Source: JALOTE01 sp031422195
GTDB lineage: Bacteria; Pseudomonadota; Alphaproteobacteria; Rhizobiales; Rhizobiaceae
Direction: 5' to 3'
NCBI GenBank assembly: GCA_031422195.1
Contig: JANOPZ010000111.1
Location: 1 to 27,849 of the forward strand
Length of the DNA stretch: 27,849 nt
Shown: positions 15,212 to 23,424 of the stretch, in pieces
Layout: each line of letters begins with the position of its first letter
How positions within the stretch are numbered: the first letter of the stretch is position 1
Notes under the pieces: model-generated
Database searches by the model: none
The model's input: only the letters and a program-made list of their open reading frames with translations
Told to the model about the DNA's origin: nothing
Program-made: the position numbers and the translations under genes

Positions 15212-16309
15212 ATGTCAGATGAAGAAGACGATGATAAGCCGCTAGACGCCTCAGAAAAAAGGCTAAACGAGGCGCGTGACGAGGGCAACCAACCCTTTGC
15301 ACGCGAAGCTCCGGTTGTTTCGATGCTGCTGGCTCTGACCCTTGGGCTGGGCATTGTTTTTGTACCCATGAGCCTGCAAATGACTGAAGATTTGGCATTG
15401 GTTTTGGCGAAATCAGGTGAAATACGTCTCAATAATGCGGGTGATGTTTTATTGCTGGTGCGATCTGTGACCTTTCAAACGGCCATCGTTATTGCACCAA
15501 TCCTGCTGCTGTTTGTAGTTGCCGGTATTTTGTCCAGCGTTTTACAAAACCCGCCCCAAGTTCTCGCCAGCCGCATCGCTTTTAAGTGGAGCCATATTTC
15601 ACCGATGTCGGGTTTTACGCGGATATTTGGAAGCGCTGGCTTGGTGGAGTTTCTAAAGGCGATCAGCAAGGTAGGATTAATCGGCTTTGTGGTTGCAACG
15701 GTTCTTTATGGTGCTCGAAACCACATTGTTGCAATGTTAATTTCAAGCCCGGTTGGCAGCGCTGCCGAAATTTATGTGATCATTTTAAGCGTGGTCAAAA
15801 TGGTGTTGGGCGCAGCTTTCGTGCTGTTGATTGCAGACTTGGTTTGGTCACGGCACGAATGGGCGGGCAGGCTGAAAATGACCCACCAGGACATGAAAGA
15901 TGAGATGAAAGACAGCGATGGCGACCCCGCTATCAAGGCCAAACGAATGGCCATGCAACGCCAAATGATGAACCGGATGATGGCCGATGTGCCAAAGGCC
16001 ACCATGATAATTACCAACCCTACCCATTTTGCAGTAGCGCTTAAATATGAAGCTGGTGGTGCTGGCGTGCCGCAAGTGTTGGCCAAAGGTCAAGACGATG
16101 TTGCCATACGTATTAAAGCGCTTGCAGCCCAGCATAATGTGCCAATGGTTGAAGATGTACCGCTGGCTCGCGCTTTGCATAAAAGCGTTGAAGTCGGGCA
16201 GTATATCCCGCGTGAGTTTTTTCAGGCCATTGCTGAGATCGTGCACATTATCGCCAACCGTAAAGGCGGTTTTAGCGCTGTTATTCACAGACAAAACAGC
16301 CGGCTGTAA
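15212..16309 (+). CDS. flhB: Flagellar export gate protein FlhB
   Basis: FlhB is the membrane export-gate protein that switches the flagellar type III system from rod/hook to filament substrates by cleaving itself. The 365-aa protein opens with a charged stretch (PLDASEKRLNEARDEGN, typical of the family), has four hydrophobic segments (about residues 32-56, 85-112, 145-168 and 185-212), and then a cytoplasmic domain. The autocleavage motif NPTH is at residues 269-272, preceded by the conserved EMKDSDGDPAIKAKR linker. ATG at 15212 lies six bases after the fliG stop; an ATG overlapping that stop is out of frame and closes at once. It is followed by a 70-base gap before flgB. Confidence 0.96.
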   Translation: MSDEEDDDKPLDASEKRLNEARDEGNQPFAREAPVVSMLLALTLGLGIVFVPMSLQMTEDLALVLAKSGEIRLNNAGDVLLLVRSVTFQTAIVIAPILLLFVVAGILSSVLQNPPQVLASRIAFKWSHISPMSGFTRIFGSAGLVEFLKAISKVGLIGFVVATVLYGARNHIVAMLISSPVGSAAEIYVIILSVVKMVLGAAFVLLIADLVWSRHEWAGRLKMTHQDMKDEMKDSDGDPAIKAKRMAMQRQMMNRMMADVPKATMIITNPTHFAVALKYEAGGAGVPQVLAKGQDDVAIRIKALAAQHNVPMVEDVPLARALHKSVEVGQYIPREFFQAIAEIVHIIANRKGGFSAVIHRQNSRL

Positions 16310-16379
16310 GGCTGGCGCAAGCCGCTACTCCGATAAATGCCTCACATGATTTGACAGATTATATTCACGGGGAATTTCT

Positions 16380-16715
16380 TTGGGAACACTTTTAGAAGTG
16401 GCATCAATGCAAGCGCGCTGGCTGTCAATGCGCCAAGCAGTAACAGCTGAAAATGTCGCAAACGCTTCAACGCCCGGCTACCGTGCCCGTGATGTAATAG
16501 CATTTGATGCTGCTTTGTCGCGGCTTTCAGGCCCGGGAAACACCTCTATTCAGCGTGGGTTTGACAGCAATCCATGGGAGGTTCGACCTTCAGGAAACTC
16601 GGTGTCGCTGGAAGAAGAAATGGTGCGGTCAGGTGGCATATCACGGGCTTATGCTTTGAACACGAGCATCGTTTCGGCATTCCACCGGATGACGATGCAA
16701 GCTTTAAGGGGTTAG
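16380..16715 (+). CDS. flgB: Flagellar basal-body rod protein FlgB (TTG start)
   Basis: FlgB is the first proximal rod subunit. The 111-aa protein carries the rod N-terminal signature RWLSMRQAVTAENVANASTP followed by GYRARDV, and a C-terminal helix (SRAYALNTSIVSAFHRMTMQ). The start is unusual: TTG at 16380, five bases after GGGGAA (16369-16374). The next ATG, at 16407, would remove most of the residues that normally precede the signature. It leads a tight block with flgC (two bases between), fliE and flgG. Confidence 0.93.
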   Translation: MGTLLEVASMQARWLSMRQAVTAENVANASTPGYRARDVIAFDAALSRLSGPGNTSIQRGFDSNPWEVRPSGNSVSLEEEMVRSGGISRAYALNTSIVSAFHRMTMQALRG

Positions 16716-16717
16716 CA

Positions 16718-17131
16718 ATGGATGCTCTCACAAGTTCGCTCACAATTGCAGGCTCGGGTTTACAAGCGCAATCCGCGCGGCTGAGGGTGGTGTCTGAAAA
16801 TCTCGCCAATGCGCAATCAACCGGCAACACGCCGGGTGCAGATGCATTCAGACGCAAGTTGATCAGCTTTCAAAACATCACTCAAGACGGTGGTTTGAAT
16901 CTTGTCGAAATTAAAAAAATCACACGCGATATGAGTGACTTTCGAATTGAGCGTGATGCGTCCCACCCCGCCGCTGATGCCAATGGCGATGTGAAGTACC
17001 CCAACGTTTCCAGCATGATTGAACTTGCCGATATGCGCGAAGCTGGCCGCAATTATGAGGCTAATTTGCAGGTCATGAAGCAAGCCCGGCAGATGATATC
17101 GATGACGCTAGATATGATGAAGGAACGCTGA
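16718..17131 (+). CDS. flgC: Flagellar basal-body rod protein FlgC
   Basis: FlgC is a proximal rod subunit exported through the flagellar type III system. The 137-aa protein has the rod signature at its start (SLTIAGSGLQAQSARLRVVS followed by ENLANAQST) and the family's C-terminal helix (MREAGRNYEANLQVMKQARQ), with the PNVSSMIELADM segment before it. The reading frame is open further upstream over flgB, but AGGGG before ATG at 16718 and the family N-terminus set the start. Its stop overlaps the fliE start (TGATG). Confidence 0.96.
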   Translation: MDALTSSLTIAGSGLQAQSARLRVVSENLANAQSTGNTPGADAFRRKLISFQNITQDGGLNLVEIKKITRDMSDFRIERDASHPAADANGDVKYPNVSSMIELADMREAGRNYEANLQVMKQARQMISMTLDMMKER

Positions 17132-17445
17132 TGAGTATTTCCCAGATTGGTGCTTTCCTCGGAACGAGCGCCACTCACTTGCTGCAGTTTTCTAAATTGC
17201 AACTGCAACCGCCTGCGCAAGGCGCACAAACAGATTTTGCCAGCGCAGTGTCGAAGGCGGCTTTTGATACGATGAATACTATTAAAGCAGGCGAAACTAT
17301 TTCAATGGATGGTCTGGCGGGCCGCGCCGGTTTGCAGGACGTGGTCGAAGGTGTGATGGCGGCTGAGCGTAGTTTTTCAACGGCATTGGCCGTGCGCGAT
17401 AAAATTGTCGGGGCCTATCTCGAACTCTCGCGGATGACCGTTTAG
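17131..17445 (+). CDS. fliE: Flagellar hook-basal body complex protein FliE
   Basis: FliE links the MS ring and export gate to the first rod subunits. It has 104 aa, the normal size. After a variable N-terminal part, the conserved C-terminal helices appear: AGLQDVVEGVMAAERSFSTA and LAVRDKIVGAYLELSRM, matching the family's usual end pattern. The start overlaps the flgC stop by one base, and its own TAG stop shares one base with the GTG start of flgG, so the three genes are tightly coupled. Confidence 0.95.
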   Translation: MSISQIGAFLGTSATHLLQFSKLQLQPPAQGAQTDFASAVSKAAFDTMNTIKAGETISMDGLAGRAGLQDVVEGVMAAERSFSTALAVRDKIVGAYLELSRMTV

Positions 17446-18233
17446 TGCGCGCGCTTTCTATCGCTGCAACTGGCATGGCTGCCCAGGAACTGCAGCTTGA
17501 GGTGGTGGCAAATAACATCGCCAACACAAACACAACTGGCTTTAAGCGCGCGCGCGCCGAGTTTACAGATTTGATGTATCAGGTTGAACGCGCGCGTGGT
17601 GTAACGGGCACAGGCCAAACCGGCGGCGCACCTGAAGGCGTTCATTTAGGGCTGGGCGTGCGCACCGCGGCAATTCGCCAAGTGCATATCCAAGGTGTGC
17701 TGCAAGACACCGGCAATCGGCTGGATGTTGCCCTAGACGGGCAGGGCTGGTTTCAAATCGAGGCAGCAAGCGGTGAAACACTTTATACCCGAGCAGGCGC
17801 ATTCAACACCAATGCCAGTGGCGAAATTGTCACCGTTGACGGGTTGAAACTCACCGATGGTTTAACGGTGCCGCCCAACGTGACTGATCTTGCGATAGGC
17901 GAGGATGGAAGCGTTAGTGTTGCCGTGCCCGGCCAAGAGCAACGGCAAGATTTGGGCAAGATTACACTTGCCAATTTTATCAATCCGGTGGGACTGGAAC
18001 CTGTCGGCAATAATCTGTTCCGGGTTTCAGAAACCTCTGGTGAACCTGTGGCGGGCGCCCCGGGCGATGCTGGTTTCGGGCGGCTCAGGCAGGGCTATCT
18101 TGAAGCTTCCAATGTGGATGCTGTCAAAGAAATTACCGAAATGATTGCCGCGCAACGTGCCTATGAAATGAACTCCAAAGTCATTCAAGCAGCCGATGAA
18201 ATGGCAAGCACGGTCTCGAAAGGGATACGTTGA
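17445..18233 (+). CDS. flgG: Flagellar distal rod protein FlgG (GTG start)
   Basis: FlgG forms the distal rod that crosses the P and L rings. The 262-aa length is typical. The opening MRALSIAATGMAAQELQLEV followed by VANNIANTNTTGFKR is a strong FlgG signature, and the C-terminus (NVDAVKEITEMIAAQRAYEM followed by NSKVIQAADEM) matches the family. A central DVALDGQGWFQIE stretch is also characteristic. Translation starts at GTG overlapping the last base of the fliE stop. Its TGA overlaps the flgA ATG. Confidence 0.97.
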   Translation: MRALSIAATGMAAQELQLEVVANNIANTNTTGFKRARAEFTDLMYQVERARGVTGTGQTGGAPEGVHLGLGVRTAAIRQVHIQGVLQDTGNRLDVALDGQGWFQIEAASGETLYTRAGAFNTNASGEIVTVDGLKLTDGLTVPPNVTDLAIGEDGSVSVAVPGQEQRQDLGKITLANFINPVGLEPVGNNLFRVSETSGEPVAGAPGDAGFGRLRQGYLEASNVDAVKEITEMIAAQRAYEMNSKVIQAADEMASTVSKGIR

Positions 18234-18679
18234 TGCGGATGTTTGTAATAGCATTGTTGTTATTGATCAGCGGGCCATCATTGGCCGATCCATACACCGC
18301 TGTGCCTGTGCCATTGGTGACGCTCTACGTGGGTGAAACACTGGCAGCGGGCCAAATTGGCCAGCGACGTTATCGCACGGATTGGCTGGCCAGAAATAAG
18401 TTTGCCCGCAATAATTCAGAGATCGCCGGGCTTACTGTTAAGCGCACTTTGGTGAAGGGGCGTCCGATTTCATTATCCGATCTAGGGCCTGCCACCTTTG
18501 TTAGCGAAGGCGAAATGGTAACTGCGGTTTTTGCCGGTGCCGCATTGCAAATCGCAGCGCAGATGATGGCACTGGATGCCGGATCCGATGGTGCAGCCGT
18601 GCGCCTTCGCAACCCCGAAACCGGCGCTATAGTGCAAGGGCGTGTTGCCGGATTCGGCCGTGTCGTGGTTGGCCCATGA
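18233..18679 (+). CDS. flgA: Flagella basal-body P-ring formation chaperone FlgA
   Basis: FlgA is a periplasmic chaperone for assembly of the FlgI P ring. This 148-aa protein has a Sec signal peptide (MRMFVIALLLLISGPSLA, cleavage likely after SLA) and a SAF-type domain with the family elements VPVPLVTLYVGETL and GRPISLSDLGPATFV. It ends with AVRLRNPETGAIVQGRVAG, the usual C-terminal strand pair. A TTG one codon upstream is in frame, but ATG at 18233 overlaps the flgG stop (TGATG) and follows AAAGGGA. It overlaps flgI by four bases; chaperone and client are adjacent. Confidence 0.94.
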   Translation: MRMFVIALLLLISGPSLADPYTAVPVPLVTLYVGETLAAGQIGQRRYRTDWLARNKFARNNSEIAGLTVKRTLVKGRPISLSDLGPATFVSEGEMVTAVFAGAALQIAAQMMALDAGSDGAAVRLRNPETGAIVQGRVAGFGRVVVGP

Positions 18680-19770
18680 AGTTTATCACCGCACTTATGT
18701 TCGTGTTTTTAGTGCCGCATGCTTTTGCACAATCGCGGGTGAAAGACATTTCCCAAGTTCAAGGTTTGCGCGCTAATCAATTGATAGGATATGGGCTGGT
18801 GATTGGTCTTCCGGGCACCGGTGATACACTGCGCAACGCACCGTTTACCGATCAAGCGCTGAAATCGATGCTTGACCATTTGGGCGTAAATGTACGGGGC
18901 GCTGACCCGCGAATTGCCAATGTTGCCGCCGTTATTGTGACCTCTGAATTGCCGGCTTTGGCAAAAGTGGGCGCGCGGCTTGATGTCACCGTTTCCTCAC
19001 TGGGCGACGCGACATCGCTACGCGGGGGCACCTTGGTGATGACAGCCATGCTTGGTGCTGACAGCCAGATTTATGCTGCAGCACAAGGGCCGCTAATTGT
19101 TTCTGGTTTTGCTGCATCCGGTCAAGCGCAAACCGTTGAAGAAGGTGTTTCAACGGTTGGGCGTGTGCCATCTGGCGCTTTGGTTGAGCGGGCGGTTCCA
19201 GGTGAACTGGCCGATTTATTAGCCTACGGCTTGGAACTGACCAATCCTGACTTTGCCACGGCAGTGTTGATTGCGGACGCCATCAATGGGTATGCATCTA
19301 AGGCTTGGGGTGTTTCTGTTGCCAGTGCCCTTGACCACCGGACAGTTGAACTCAAGCGCCCAACAAAGGTTGCACCAGCAAATTTTCTAGCGGCCGTTGG
19401 TGCGGTTTCAGTCTCTACGGATACCCCTGCTCGCGTGGTGGTGGATGAGCGTACGGGCACGGTTGTTATCGGTGAAAATGTGCGTCTTTCCAAGGTTGCA
19501 ATTACCCATGGAAACTTGAACATCAGCATTTCAGAATTGCCAACAGTGGTTCAACCGAACCCGTTTTCTGATGGCACAACGCAAACGCAGCCCCTGACCG
19601 ATATTAGTGTTGGCGAAGCGGGTGATGATGTTGCAATTGTAACAGGTGCTGATTTGGAAACGCTCGTGAGCGGTTTGAACCAGCTGGGCGTAAAACCCAA
19701 AGGCATTATTGCTGTGCTGCAAGCGATTAAAACCGCCGGTGCGCTGCAAGCTGAATTGGTGGTACAATGA
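18676..19770 (+). CDS. flgI: Flagellar P-ring protein FlgI
   Basis: FlgI forms the P ring around the distal rod in the peptidoglycan layer. The 364-aa protein has a cleavable signal peptide (MKFITALMFVFLVPHAFA) followed by the family start RVKDISQVQGLRANQLIGYG and the LVIGLPGTGDTLRNAPFT block. Further on, RVVVDERTGTVVIGENVRLS and the C-terminal LGVKPKGIIAVLQAIKTAGA are typical. Nothing is missing. It overlaps flgA upstream and motE downstream by four bases each. Confidence 0.97.
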   Translation: MKFITALMFVFLVPHAFAQSRVKDISQVQGLRANQLIGYGLVIGLPGTGDTLRNAPFTDQALKSMLDHLGVNVRGADPRIANVAAVIVTSELPALAKVGARLDVTVSSLGDATSLRGGTLVMTAMLGADSQIYAAAQGPLIVSGFAASGQAQTVEEGVSTVGRVPSGALVERAVPGELADLLAYGLELTNPDFATAVLIADAINGYASKAWGVSVASALDHRTVELKRPTKVAPANFLAAVGAVSVSTDTPARVVVDERTGTVVIGENVRLSKVAITHGNLNISISELPTVVQPNPFSDGTTQTQPLTDISVGEAGDDVAIVTGADLETLVSGLNQLGVKPKGIIAVLQAIKTAGALQAELVVQ

Positions 19771-20267
19771 GGCAGGTTGTTCTCGCCTTTATATGTGCCG
19801 CGCTATCATGGCCCGCGCTGGCTGATGATTTGTCGGCCAAGGTTGATATGATCGTGACGGGAGCACTTGGCCCGCAAAACGATGCAGAGCGGTATTGCCG
19901 GAACATAGCCGATTCTGCACGGGAGGCCAAATTCAAGTGGCAGGTGAAAACCATTGACGAACTTGAAGATGCGCTCGCAAAACGGACTGTTGAGTTGGAA
20001 ACGAAACGGGCGGAAATCGAAGATTGGATCAAGAAGCGCGAAGCTTTTATGGATCTTGCCGAAGAAAAGCTGGTCAGCATTTATTCTAAAATGCGGGCGG
20101 ATGCAGCTTCCGCGCAAATCAAAGAATTGGGACCAATCACTGCTGCCGCATTGCTGATGAAACTTCAGCCACGGATATCATCTGCCATTCTCAATGAAAT
20201 GCCAGCTGCAGATGCTGCACGATTAGCCAGCCTGATGGTAGATTCCGGCGCAAAGGAAACGCCATGA
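19767..20267 (+). CDS. motE: Flagellar motility protein MotE, chaperone for MotC
   Basis: In Sinorhizobium meliloti MotE is a periplasmic chaperone that stabilises the motor protein MotC and dimerises through a disulfide. This 166-aa protein has a signal peptide (ending near PALA, residue 19) and one cysteine in the mature part, Cys44 in ERYCRNIADSA, fitting the disulfide idea. A long coiled-coil stretch (about 60-110) precedes a C-terminal MgtE-N-like module (KELGPITAAALLMKLQPRIS followed by SAILNEMPAADAARLASLM). The same position between flgI and flgH is, as I recall, found in rhizobia. The presence of motC at 26147 supports the call. Confidence 0.88.
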   Translation: MRQVVLAFICAALSWPALADDLSAKVDMIVTGALGPQNDAERYCRNIADSAREAKFKWQVKTIDELEDALAKRTVELETKRAEIEDWIKKREAFMDLAEEKLVSIYSKMRADAASAQIKELGPITAAALLMKLQPRISSAILNEMPAADAARLASLMVDSGAKETP

Positions 20268-20962
20268 AATGGAGCGCTTTTTTATTGCTCTGTGTGCTTT
20301 CAGGATGTGGAATGCGTGTTGAGAAACTTGAGGAGCCAGCGGCCCTTTTGCCGGTTGGCGCAGGGGTTCAAGACCCGCTTCTGCTGCAAAGTATCAATGC
20401 TTCACCGGTGTTTCCAGCAACGCCTGCACGCAGCCTTTGGAATGACCGGAGCGCGCAAATGTTTCGTGACCGGCGGGCATCAGGCCCGGGGGACATTGTG
20501 ACAATTCTCATTGATGTTGATGATCGGGCGGCATTGTCATCACTTTCCAACCGGTCGCGTAATGGGAGCGCAACATTGGGTATGGATGCCTCTGTCGATT
20601 CTTTTGGCGCGTCTGGAGAGGGCAACTTGGCCCTCAATGCTTCAGGCCAAACCAAGGCCAGTGGCGAAGGCAATGTACGCCGTTCTGAGCGAATTCAACT
20701 GTCCGTGGCTGCTCTGGTGACCGGCGTTTTGCCGAACGGAAACTTGTTAATCAGCGGCCTCCAAGAGATTCGTGTTACCAATGAAAAACGGTCTTTGGGT
20801 GTGCAAGGCATTATCCGGCCTAAAGATATCTCACCGGAAAACACAGTGCGATATGATCAATTAGCCGAAGCCCGCGTTTCATACGGCGGCGGTGGGCGTG
20901 TGGCCGATATGCAGAAACCGGCTTTGATCCACGAAATCTACGATAAGATCTCGCCGTTTTAG
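20264..20962 (+). CDS. flgH: Flagellar L-ring lipoprotein FlgH
   Basis: FlgH forms the L ring in the outer membrane. The 232-aa precursor starts with a lipoprotein signal (lipobox LSGC, with Cys15 as the lipidated residue). Family blocks follow: SLWNDRSAQMFRDRRASGPG and DIVTILIDVDDRAALS near residues 55-90, VAALVTGVLPNGNLLISGLQ, and the C-terminal VRYDQLAEARVSYGGGGRV. Length and motifs are complete. It overlaps motE by four bases, and fliL starts nine bases after its stop. Confidence 0.96.
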   Translation: MKWSAFLLLCVLSGCGMRVEKLEEPAALLPVGAGVQDPLLLQSINASPVFPATPARSLWNDRSAQMFRDRRASGPGDIVTILIDVDDRAALSSLSNRSRNGSATLGMDASVDSFGASGEGNLALNASGQTKASGEGNVRRSERIQLSVAALVTGVLPNGNLLISGLQEIRVTNEKRSLGVQGIIRPKDISPENTVRYDQLAEARVSYGGGGRVADMQKPALIHEIYDKISPF

Positions 20963-20971
20963 GAACCCAAA

Positions 20972-21466
20972 ATGGCTGGAAAACAGACTCAAATTAAAAG
21001 TGATGAAAAACCCAAAAGCGGGCTCGTTGGCTTTATCGCCGTGGTCCTCGTTCTTGCCGGTGTTGCCGCAGCGGGAGGTTACAGCCTCGTGAACCATGCC
21101 ATGCAAGTGACGGCAGCCAAAGCCAAACTTGACACTGAGTCAGCCAAAAAACAAATCGCAACGGCGTATACCGGCACAATGCTAACGGAGCCTTTGTCTG
21201 CAATCATTACAAATCTGGCAACGCCTAACAGCTGGGTACGAATGGAAGCTTCGCTGGTTTATGATGGCGCAAGCGGCAAACTGCCTGCCGCTTTGCCCCT
21301 TGAGATAACCGAAGATATATTGGCGCTGATGCGCACTTTAAAGTTGAGTCAGGTCGCGGGGCCAAGCGGGTTTTTGCACCTGAAGGGCGACATCGTGGAA
21401 CGCGCACTTCAACGTTCAGAAGGCCGTGTCAGCGATGTGCTGATTTTATCACTGGTGTTTGAATGA
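20972..21466 (+). CDS. fliL: Flagellar basal-body-associated protein FliL
   Basis: FliL is a single-pass inner-membrane protein that surrounds or supports the stator in several bacteria. The 164-aa protein has a short charged cytoplasmic tail, one membrane segment (about residues 17-39, GLVGFIAVVLVLAGVAAAGG) and a periplasmic domain with the stomatin-like FliL pattern (SAIITNLATPNSWVRMEASL, LPLEITEDILALMRTLKLSQ and GPSGFLHLKGDIVERALQ). The end, VSDVLILSLVFE, is typical. AGGAAC before the ATG is a good ribosome-binding site. It overlaps fliP by four bases. Confidence 0.94.
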   Translation: MAGKQTQIKSDEKPKSGLVGFIAVVLVLAGVAAAGGYSLVNHAMQVTAAKAKLDTESAKKQIATAYTGTMLTEPLSAIITNLATPNSWVRMEASLVYDGASGKLPAALPLEITEDILALMRTLKLSQVAGPSGFLHLKGDIVERALQRSEGRVSDVLILSLVFE

Positions 21467-22194
21467 GACTGCTTTTTGTTACCGCAGTTCTGCTTTTGGC
21501 GTCGTTGCCTGCCATTGCGCAATCTGATCCTGCGACATTGTTGAATGCACTCAATGAAGCAGACGGCCAAACTGCTGGCCGTATTATTCAACTGGCCGGG
21601 CTGCTCACTGTGTTGTCTTTGGCACCCGGAATTTTAGTGACAATGACCAGTTTCACGCGGCTTGTGATTGCGCTTTCGTTTTTGCGCTCAGGCCTTGGCC
21701 TGCCGACAACCCCGTCTAACCTGATTGTTATCTCGCTGGCCTTGTTTTTGACCGCTTTTATTATGGGACCTACTTTTGAGAAAAGCTATCAGGAAGGAGT
21801 ACAACCTCTAATTGAAAATAAGATAGATGAGCAACAAGCGCTGCCCCTGATTGCTGAACCGTTTCGCGCGTTTATGACGGCTAATGTTCGTCCGGTTGAT
21901 GTGAAGCTTTTTGAGGATTTATCGCAAAAACCACTTGCCGTGGAGGAAGTATTGCCGTTTCGCATTTTGGTACCGGCATTTCTTGTGTCCGAATTACGGC
22001 GTGGCTTTGAAATCGGATTTCTGATTTTGTTGCCTTTTTTGGTGATAGATATTGTGGTTGCAACGCTCACAATGTCGATGGGCATGATGATGTTGCCGCC
22101 AACGGTTCTATCTTTGCCATTCAAGGTTCTGTTTTTTGTGCTCATAGATGGATGGAGCCTGATGGTGGGCTCGTTAGTGCGATCTTTTTCTTAG
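21463..22194 (+). CDS. fliP: Flagellar export gate protein FliP
   Basis: FliP is a core subunit of the type III export gate (FliP5-FliQ4-FliR1). The 243-aa protein has an N-terminal signal-like segment (LLFVTAVLLLASLPAIAQS), as FliP proteins usually do. Strongly conserved segments follow: PGILVTMTSFTRLVIALSFL, LRSGLGLPTTPSNLIVISLA, ALPLIAEPFRAFMTANVRP and TLSMGMMMLPPTVLSLPFKV. fliQ and fliR are not nearby. It is the last gene of the long rightward run before the flagellin gene, whose start codon is 142 bases further on. Confidence 0.97.
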   Translation: MRLLFVTAVLLLASLPAIAQSDPATLLNALNEADGQTAGRIIQLAGLLTVLSLAPGILVTMTSFTRLVIALSFLRSGLGLPTTPSNLIVISLALFLTAFIMGPTFEKSYQEGVQPLIENKIDEQQALPLIAEPFRAFMTANVRPVDVKLFEDLSQKPLAVEEVLPFRILVPAFLVSELRRGFEIGFLILLPFLVIDIVVATLTMSMGMMMLPPTVLSLPFKVLFFVLIDGWSLMVGSLVRSFS

Positions 22195-22336
22195 GCATTC
22201 ATTTGTTCTTAAGATATGCAATCTAGGGTAGTTTTATCGATGACTGAGGCGACGCGCCTCGCAAGCATGATGCTGATCACTCGAGCCGGTTTTGACCCGG
22301 CCTGTTTCAAATAGTTTCCTTTGGAGCGTGAGTAAG
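22195..22336 (+). promoter_or_regulatory. Flagellin upstream region and structured mRNA leader
   Basis: This 142-base gap should hold the flagellin promoter, but I see no convincing -35/-10 pair and no sigma-54 GG/GC pattern. It contains two clear hairpins: GAGGCG (22246-22251) with CGCCTC (22255-22260) around ACG, and GCCGG (22285-22289) with CCGGC (22297-22301) around a seven-base loop. GGAG at 22323-22326 precedes the start. In Caulobacter the protein FlbT acts on the flagellin mRNA leader; a similar role here is inferred only. Confidence 0.45.
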
Positions 22337-23275
22337 ATGAACAGCATTATGACCAACGCATCGGCCATGACGGCACTGCAGACTTTGAATCAAACCAACA
22401 AAGCACTTGAAACAACCCAAGCCCGTATTTCCACTGGGTACTCCGTTTCATCGGCTTCAGATAATGCGGCCTATTGGTCAATTGCAACAACAATGCGGTC
22501 TGACAACAAGTCACTGTCTTCTGTTCAAGACGCTTTGGGTCTTGGTGCCGCAAAAGCAGATATTGCCCAAACAGCTATTGAATCATCGATCGACGTGGTT
22601 TCTGAAATGAAAGCCAAACTCGTTGCCGCCCGTGAGCCTGGCGTCGACCGCACTAAGATTCAAGGTGAAATCACCGCCCTTCAAAACCAATTGAAATCAA
22701 CGGCCAACGCAGCCTCGTTTTCTGGTGAAAACTGGGTTTCTGTGAAGTCTGATGCTGCCGGATTTAATGCGACCAAATCGATTGTTGCCTCATTCACCGG
22801 CGGCGCCACAGTTTCAATCGGCACGATTGATGTCGACGTCACGAAGACCAAGCTCTTTGATGCGACAGCGGTTGTTGCCGATAAGGGTATTCTTGATAAA
22901 GACCGTACGGTTGGTACAGCTGGACCGCAGCAATTTGTGGGTTCCATTGCTACCCTCGATATTTCTACATTGACCAACTCTACAGATGATCTGAAGAAAC
23001 TCGAGAACATGATTACGGCGACCAATTCCGGTATTTCTGACATGACCGATGGTGCTTCTGTATTGGGTTCTGCCAACAAACGCATCGACATGCAAAAAGA
23101 CTTTGTTACAAATTTGATGAGTGCCATTGATCGCGGTATTGGCCAGTTGGTTGATGCTGATATGACAAAAGAATCCTCGCGCCTTAAAGCTCTGCAAACC
23201 CAACAGCAGCTTGGCATTCAGTCTTTGTCGATCGCCAATTCATCGTCACAAAACGTGTTGTCATTGTTCCGGTAA
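22337..23275 (+). CDS. fla: Flagellin
   Basis: The filament subunit, exported by the flagellar type III system. At 312 aa it is short, with a reduced central part, as in many rhizobial flagellins. The N-terminal D0/D1 region is typical of rhizobia (TNASAMTALQTLNQTNKALE, ISTGYSVSSASDNAAYWSIA followed by TTMRSDNKSLSSVQDALGLG). The C-terminal D0 region ends with ALQTQQQLGIQSLSIANSSS and then QNVLSLFR. The frame is open 15 codons further upstream, but ATG at 22337 gives the family start. It is the only flagellin gene in the window, whereas rhizobia often carry several in tandem here. A strong terminator follows. Confidence 0.96.
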   Translation: MNSIMTNASAMTALQTLNQTNKALETTQARISTGYSVSSASDNAAYWSIATTMRSDNKSLSSVQDALGLGAAKADIAQTAIESSIDVVSEMKAKLVAAREPGVDRTKIQGEITALQNQLKSTANAASFSGENWVSVKSDAAGFNATKSIVASFTGGATVSIGTIDVDVTKTKLFDATAVVADKGILDKDRTVGTAGPQQFVGSIATLDISTLTNSTDDLKKLENMITATNSGISDMTDGASVLGSANKRIDMQKDFVTNLMSAIDRGIGQLVDADMTKESSRLKALQTQQQLGIQSLSIANSSSQNVLSLFR

Positions 23276-23300
23276 AACCCTGACATGATTACATGAAAGA

Positions 23301-23330
23301 AAGGCCGTGCTGCCCCGCACGGCCTTTTTG
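23301..23330 (+). terminator. Rho-independent terminator after flagellin
   Basis: A perfect ten-base stem, AAGGCCGTGC (23301-23310) with GCACGGCCTT (23317-23326), six-base loop TGCCCC, then a T-run to 23329. It lies 26 bases after the flagellin stop and separates that transcript from fliF. Confidence 0.96.
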
Positions 23331-23424
23331 TGTTGATCTCAGGAGGTCTGTTTCAAGGGGTAAGCCACGTTCAAGCCTCACTGCCTAGCAGTTGAATGAT
23401 GGAACAACCTAAGCGTATCCCGTT

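Noticed and set aside
16351..16364. TTGACA followed by ATTATAT upstream of flgB, as a promoter
   Set aside because: The two elements are almost adjacent, and a -10 at correct spacing would fall on the ribosome-binding site and start codon.
22681..23217. 178-codon minus-strand frame opposite flagellin
   Set aside because: Shadow of the flagellin coding sequence; no independent support.
23341..23346. AGGAGG as a ribosome-binding site for an unseen small gene
   Set aside because: No ATG, GTG or TTG lies at a workable distance downstream.
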